From an uncultured cyanobacterium (GTDB lineage Bacteria > Cyanobacteriota > Cyanobacteriia > Cyanobacteriales > Chroococcidiopsidaceae), in contig CAMIFA010000183.1 of the NCBI GenBank assembly GCA_946221495.1, positions 1 through 9,115 on the forward strand: a DNA stretch of 9,115 bases, written 5' to 3'. Made by a program: the position numbers and the translations under genes. The notes below the pieces were generated by a model, which worked only from the letters and a program-made list of their open reading frames with translations, had not been told where the DNA came from and did no database searches. Shown here piece by piece: positions 5,723 to 9,115 of this stretch; positions within the stretch are counted from its first letter, which is position 1; each line of letters begins with the position of its first letter.

Positions 5723-7189
5723 TCAACGAACAGCGTTGAGTGCTTCGTACAGTACCTTATATTGCTTAAAGGCTGTTTCATACACAAGATTTGCTTGTGG
5801 CTGTACTGTATTACTCTCCTGTGGCAGCATCTTGAATACAGCCTCTATATTCGGGTATGCACCAACCCCTACCATTGCCAGAATTGCTGCTCCGTAGGCG
5901 GCTCCTTCTGCCGCTTTAGGAGTAATAAGTTCTGTTTGCAAAATATCTGCCAAAATTTGTAGCCAAACGCTGGAGCGCGCTCCTCCACCTGTAGCCAAGA
6001 GTTGATGGACAGGAGTTATCTCGCTGATTACCTCCAACGCCGCCCGCAGGCTGAATGCAACGCCCTCTAGTACAGCACGAATTAGCTCTACCTGCGTATG
6101 AGCCAAAGACAGATTAACCCAAGCACCACGAGTATCTGGATCGAAGTATGGACTGCGTTCTCCTGATAAATGCGGGAGAAATAGAACACCACGAGCACCG
6201 GGTAGTGAGCGATTAGCCATGTCCATTAGCTCCGTGTAGGGCTGATTCGGCGCAAATGTATCTCGATACCAACCCACAGAGCCACCTGCCGCAAGGGTCA
6301 CTCCCAGCAAATGATATCCACCATCTACATGACAGAACAAATGCACCCGACCTTCTGGGTCGGGAATTGGGTGAGCGTAGGGTATAAAGATGACTCCTGA
6401 TGTGCCGATACCTAGACTACCTCGGTTTAAATTACTAGATGAAATGCCCAGACCTATAGCCGCTGCCGCAGTGTCGCTGCCTCCTGCGACTACAGGTAAT
6501 CCAGCAGGTAATCCTACACGGGCTGCTATTGCTGGTTTCAGCCTGCCGGCGATCGCCGTAGACTCAACTATGGAGGGAAACAAAGCTGGGCTGATATTAA
6601 GGGCATCGAGAATGTCTGTATCCCATTGGCGATTAGTTATATTCAAACACCCCACACCAGATGCAACAGACGGCTCTGTCACTGACTCGCTAGTCAGCAC
6701 GTATGCTAGATAATCTTTTGGCAACAGAATCTGCTCCAGTTGGGCATACGCTTGCGGTTCTTCAGTTCGTAACCATAATAATTTTGGAAGTTGAAACCCT
6801 GTAGTAGTGCGATTTCCAGTGCGCTGGATCAACTCCTGACGAGAAATGGTGGCTTCAATCGCAGCAACGGCTTTACCCGTACGCTGGTCATTCCACAAAA
6901 TTGCTGGTCTGATAACTCTGCCTTCTGCATCAAGCCCAACCATGCCATGCATTTGTCCAGACAAACCCAAGGCAATTACTCGCTGTCCGTCTAGCTGTTG
7001 AGTAAGATTGGATAGAGCACTCAGACTGGCTTCGACCCAATCCGATGGATTCTGCTCCGTCCAACCGGACTGTGGGGTTAACAGAGGATAGCTTCTCGTT
7101 GCCGAAGCGATAACTTGCCCTCGTAAGTCAACAGCAAGTACCCGTACTCCTCCTGTACCTAAATCTAAGCCAACTACCACATCAGCCAA
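5723..7189 (-). CDS. xylB: xylulokinase, FGGY carbohydrate kinase family
   Basis: A 488-residue sugar kinase, full length for the family. It should phosphorylate D-xylulose to xylulose 5-phosphate with ATP, feeding the pentose phosphate pathway in the cytoplasm. Visible motifs: the phosphate-binding loop DLGTGGVR at 9-16, the substrate segment SGQMHG at 77-82, WNDQRT at 99-104, the catalytic base Asp239 in VVAGGSDTAAAAIG, SGERSPYFDP at 342-351, and the ATP-site GGGARSSVWLQILADIL at 401-417. SGQMHG and the GGSD context favour xylulokinase over glycerol or gluconate kinases. The start is TTG at 7189, supported by GGAGG six bases upstream; no ATG is available nearby. It lies 38 bases after the remains of a DsbA/FrnE-like gene on the same strand, so both probably shared a promoter. 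No xylose isomerase or transporter is in the window. It appears intact. Confidence 0.92.
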   Translation of the reverse strand: MADVVVGLDLGTGGVRVLAVDLRGQVIASATRSYPLLTPQSGWTEQNPSDWVEASLSALSNLTQQLDGQRVIALGLSGQMHGMVGLDAEGRVIRPAILWNDQRTGKAVAAIEATISRQELIQRTGNRTTTGFQLPKLLWLRTEEPQAYAQLEQILLPKDYLAYVLTSESVTEPSVASGVGCLNITNRQWDTDILDALNISPALFPSIVESTAIAGRLKPAIAARVGLPAGLPVVAGGSDTAAAAIGLGISSSNLNRGSLGIGTSGVIFIPYAHPIPDPEGRVHLFCHVDGGYHLLGVTLAAGGSVGWYRDTFAPNQPYTELMDMANRSLPGARGVLFLPHLSGERSPYFDPDTRGAWVNLSLAHTQVELIRAVLEGVAFSLRAALEVISEITPVHQLLATGGGARSSVWLQILADILQTELITPKAAEGAAYGAAILAMVGVGAYPNIEAVFKMLPQESNTVQPQANLVYETAFKQYKVLYEALNAVR

Positions 7190-7227
7190 TCGCTCCCTCC
7201 CAAATTTTGCACTTTAGATTGGCAAGT

Positions 7228-7840
7228 TTAAAATACTGTCACTGTTTCCCTCGACTGCCGCATTAATCTCCCTTCCAGCTTTTCTTTACTCAACAAACCT
7301 GACACAATGCGTTCACCAATAATAAATTGTCAGTACTGAGTTGATACCGATTTCTTCACGAGCGTGTGCCAATACCTGCTGATGCATTATTTCATAACTT
7401 CGTGCTTCCAGAGATTCTTCAAACTCTTTTTCCTCCAGCCCAATTTCTCTAGCCAACTTCGTCAAAACGCCGATACTGCCAATGTCTTGATCCTCTTGGA
7501 AAAACGCCCGTAGAATGCGGTCATTGTATTTGTTGGGTTTACCATGTTCTTTAGCATACTGATAGCCCTCGAACGCTGAATGGGTAATGGGTATATGGTT
7601 GCGGCAAAATCCTCGGTAGCTTGATCTCAACACCCATTTTTCCTACCAGGGGATAAACTGACTGCCTCCTGTTTGGAGATAATCTTCTAGTTTAAGCGTC
7701 GGCTGCGGTAATGGTCGAAGCTCGAAAGGCATTCACTCAACTTCAACATCCTTATCCTTAATCGCTTCTAAGAGTGGAAATTCTGCTAGGAAACAGTATA
7801 GACATACGTAGTCAGAGAAGACTTCAATTTTGATTGTTAT
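7228..7840 (-). pseudogene. DsbA/FrnE-like thioredoxin-fold oxidoreductase, multiply broken
   Basis: Conceptual joining of frames restores a DsbA-family (FrnE / 2-hydroxychromene-2-carboxylate isomerase-like) protein of about 200 residues. It begins ITIKIEVFSDYVCLYCFLAE, with a CxxC redox motif (CLYC where CPWC is usual), then EAIKDKDVEVE, PFELRPLPQPTLKLEDYLQT, KMGVEIKLPRILPQPYTH, AFEGYQYAKEHGKPNKYNDR, AFFQEDQDIG and GERIVSGLLSKEKLEGRL. Lesions visible: ATA at 7840-7838 where the ATG is expected; TGA at 7735-7733 in place of Trp before MPFEL; loss of one base near 7655; a 7-base tandem duplication at 7579-7592; and one extra A near 7327. An open stretch at 7313-7633 is only the middle part. 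It ends 38 bases before xylulokinase on the same strand, an old operon partner. Confidence 0.8.
7579..7592. repeat. 7-base tandem duplication (AATGGGT x2)
   Basis: Two perfect copies of AATGGGT (ACCCATT on the coding strand) lie in the DsbA/FrnE-like pseudogene. Removing one copy restores the reading QPYTHSAFEGYQ, so the duplication is itself the frameshift. Heptamer tandem repeats of this kind (STRR) are known in heterocyst-forming cyanobacteria; two units are too few to assign it to that class. Confidence 0.75.
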
Positions 7841-7905
7841 AGGTACAAAAGCGATAGCGAATTGACACTCCTATAACTTAGGTTATCAAGGTAACTTAAT
7901 AGCAC

Positions 7906-7951
7906 AAAAAAGCTAGCGGCTAGACTTCCAATCATGCCATAACCCCTAGCT
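7906..7951 (-). terminator. possible rho-independent terminator
   Basis: On the minus strand AGCTAGGGG can pair with CCGCTAGCT (eight of nine pairs), followed directly by TTTTTT at 7911-7906. The loop is long (about 23 bases), which weakens the call. It sits at the stop of the 34-codon ORF and before the DsbA/FrnE-like pseudogene. Confidence 0.35.
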
Positions 7952-8050
7952 ACTAATGGCAGTAAGTAATACTCCTAAAACTACGCCTCGCCAATCAATG
8001 TAGAAGCTAGGTTCGCTGTTCAGTAGTAGATCAATCGGTTTCTCTTCCAT
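7946..8050 (-). CDS. small ORF of 34 residues, possibly a gene fragment
   Basis: An ATG at 8050 opens a 34-codon frame that starts MEEKPIDLLLNSEPSFYIDW and continues RGVVLGVLLTAISS, ending in TAG at 7948-7946. The last part is hydrophobic and could begin a membrane helix, so this may be the front of a truncated membrane protein. There is no Shine-Dalgarno sequence upstream. It starts just past the end of the GIY-YIG-like fragment on the same strand. Family not recognised. Confidence 0.25.
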   Translation of the reverse strand: MEEKPIDLLLNSEPSFYIDWRGVVLGVLLTAISS

Positions 8051-8062
8051 AAGAAAACTAGT

Positions 8063-8153
8063 TTAAACGAACAGCGCACTCCAGACTGACAAGTTTTCCT
8101 TGTTGAAAGGCAAGTGCCAAGGTTTGAATCAGTGCCAACTCCAACTGCTGCTT
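8063..8153 (-). pseudogene. second, decayed 3' fragment of the GIY-YIG-like nuclease gene
   Basis: Reads RRKQQLELALIQTLALAFQQ, matching RPRQQLEQALIQTWRPAFNQ of the copy at 4887-5375. After one single-base shift it ends WSALFV-TAA as the first copy does. At the DNA level the first 23 bases (8061-8083 against 4885-4907) differ at one position only. The upstream two thirds of the gene are missing; similarity stops at about 8154, near the presumed boundary with the IS630-type element. It shows that this gene family was duplicated or rearranged within the region. Confidence 0.65.
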
Positions 8154-8286
8154 TCGCCTAGTCTTTAATGTAGCTTGCGAGCGCTTTCCTTGAGTTTATG
8201 GGAACACTAACTGAAGAATAAGTAGGCGGCTGCAATAAAATGTAGGATAAAAGAGCTTTGTTTTCTGGACTCAAGGAATCCTGCTA
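8154..8286. other. non-coding leader before the IS630-type gene
   Basis: No gene is seen here. The left end of the IS630-type element should lie in this stretch, probably between 8154 and about 8220, but I could not identify its terminal inverted repeat or the TA target duplication. AAGGA at 8274-8278 is a good ribosome binding site eight bases before the transposase ATG. Confidence 0.4.
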
Positions 8287-8717
8287 ATGCCTGCTCCTAT
8301 TCGTATTGTTTTGACAGAGTCAGAAGACCGCACATTATCAGAATAACGGGTAGCCACTTGTGTGCCGCAACGGACACGCGATCGCGCTCATATGCTGCGA
8401 CTGAATGCACAAGGATGGACTTCCCCAGCGATTGCGGGAATTTTTGAATGTCATGAGCATACGGTAAGAGCAACGATTCGACGATGGCAAACAGATGGTT
8501 TAGGTGGTTTATGGGAAGCGCCAGGACGCGGAGCCAAGCGCAAATGGCAAGAAGCAGATTTCCAATATTTGGAGCATTGTTTAGAGCAGGAAGAGCGGAC
8601 TTACAATAGTATGCAATTAGCCCAGAAGTTAGAGCAGGAGCGCTCAGTACAACTGAGTGCTGACCGAGTACGACATTTATTGCAAAAAAGGGCTTTCGGT
8701 GGAAACGCACGCGCCAT
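8287..8717 (+). pseudogene. IS630-type transposase, N-terminal part, stopped and interrupted
   Basis: From ATG 8287 the frame reads MPAPIRIVLTESEDRTLSE, meets TAA at 8344-8346 (codon 20), then continues in the same frame RVATCVPQRTRDRAHMLRLN. It runs through the helix-turn-helix (SPAIAGIFECHEHTVRATIR), the linker GLWEAPGRGAKRKW and a second HTH-like region (YNSMQLAQKLEQERS) to FGGNARAM. This is the DNA-binding half of a cyanobacterial IS630-type transposase; the DDE catalytic half is absent. The coding sequence ends at 8717, where the left end of an IS6-family element begins. Two independent lesions (early stop, insertion) make it non-functional as a transposase. An ATG at 8392 could still start a shorter protein that runs in frame into the IS6 transposase. 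Confidence 0.8.
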
Positions 8718-9115
8718 GGTTGTGTCGCAAAAACAGGTGAGTGATAAGGTGGGAAAGCATAAAACCCCGAACTCCGCTTTTCCAATGCCCACTCGGTCTT
8801 TATTCAAATGGCAGCACTTCTTGCCTGAAATTATCTTGCTCAATATCCGTTGGTACTGCCGCTACCCCTTGAGCTACCGTAATTTAGAGGAGATGATGGT
8901 TGAGCGGGGAATTGAGGTGGATCATTCGACAATTAATCGATGGGTATTAAAGTATGCTCCAGAACTCGATAAGCGAATCCGTCCGCATTTGCAGCCAACA
9001 AATGACTCTTGGCGAGTGGATGAAACCTATATCAAAGTTAAGGGAGTGTGGAAGTATTTGTATAGAACCCATTTGGGATCTTATGCGTTTGCCAAGCGCT
9101 TTAGCATCAAGCGGA
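8718..9115 (+). mobile_element. IS6-family insertion sequence, left end (partial, runs off window)
   Basis: The sequence at 8718-8731, GGTTGTGTCGCAAA, matches the IS6-family terminal repeat of the form GGTTCTGTTGCAAA at 12 of 14 bases. It lies exactly where the IS630-type coding similarity ends and 67 bases before an IS6 transposase ATG, the usual geometry. The right end and the 8-base target duplication are outside the window. Confidence 0.72.
8785..9115 (+). CDS. IS6-family transposase (partial, runs off window)
   Basis: From ATG 8785 (MPTRSLFKWQHFLPEIILLN) the first 94 residues are typical IS6/IS26-like transposase. There is a helix-turn-helix around 31-53 (YRNLEEMMVERGIEVDHSTI), then KRIRPHLQPTNDSWRVDETY with the first catalytic Asp79 and YIKVKGVWKYLYR. 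After residue 94 the expected continuation (of the type AVDSxGxTLDFxLS) is not seen. Instead the frame reads THLGSYAFAKRFSIKR to the edge, which suggests a small deletion or frameshift near 9067, or an unusual variant. The frame is continuous with the IS630-type frame upstream, with no stop between 8347 and 9115. Confidence 0.8.
   Translation, partial: MPTRSLFKWQHFLPEIILLNIRWYCRYPLSYRNLEEMMVERGIEVDHSTINRWVLKYAPELDKRIRPHLQPTNDSWRVDETYIKVKGVWKYLYRTHLGSYAFAKRFSIKR

Noticed and set aside
8297..8843. Two minus-strand open frames of 162 and 80 codons
   Set aside because: Antisense to the IS630-type and IS6 transposase sequences, which explain the region.
1..9115. CRISPR array, tRNA or rRNA genes
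   Set aside because: No regularly spaced repeats and no tRNA- or rRNA-like conserved segments were found on either strand.

Overview
The window looks like an accessory, decaying stretch of a cyanobacterial chromosome (inference). The main sign is five copies of the octamer GCGATCGC (HIP1, the palindrome over-represented in many cyanobacteria) at 3279-3286, 3745-3752, 5448-5455, 6549-6556 and 8378-8385; about 0.14 would be expected by chance in 9.1 kb. Protein styles (IS6/IS630 transposases, GIY-YIG-like protein) also fit a cyanobacterium. No rRNA, tRNA or CRISPR array was seen.

Layout. 1-2399 (minus): two overlapping tyrosine recombinase genes, each with a full catalytic set. A -1 reading frame or third ORF starts at the distal end of the second gene and runs out of the window, so this is the proximal part of a multi-recombinase element of the Tn554 or recombinase-in-trio kind. 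2408-2908 (plus): an unassigned protein with a C-terminal helix-turn-helix. 2950-3600 (minus): a YefM-YoeB type toxin-antitoxin operon with a visible -10 box between two near-identical 12-base repeats. 3650-3823 (plus): a doubtful 57-residue ORF. 3826-4830 (minus): an intact endonuclease/exonuclease/phosphatase family protein. 4887-5375 (minus): a GIY-YIG-like nuclease gene broken by a TGA. 5480-5666 (plus): a remnant of a helix-turn-helix protein. 5723-7189 (minus): an intact xylulokinase. 7228-7840 (minus): a DsbA/FrnE-like oxidoreductase gene, directly upstream of xylulokinase, inactivated by at least five lesions that can each be located. 7906-8153: a short ORF, a possible terminator, and a second, more decayed fragment of the GIY-YIG-like gene. 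8287-9115 (plus): an IS630-type transposase gene, stopped by an early TAA and then interrupted by the left end of an IS6-family element that continues past the window edge.

How it fits together. The intact units are the recombinase pair, the toxin-antitoxin pair, the phosphatase-family enzyme and xylulokinase. Between them lie at least four broken genes and nested insertion sequences. This pattern suggests repeated insertion and gene decay, with the toxin-antitoxin module and recombinases as the likely mobile or addictive cargo. The oxidoreductase pseudogene and xylulokinase probably once formed one transcription unit. I see no convincing wholly new multi-gene system. The points most worth following are the G6 frameshift at the end of the second recombinase, the TGA at an expected Cys codon in the GIY-YIG-like gene, and the in-frame IS630/IS6 fusion.
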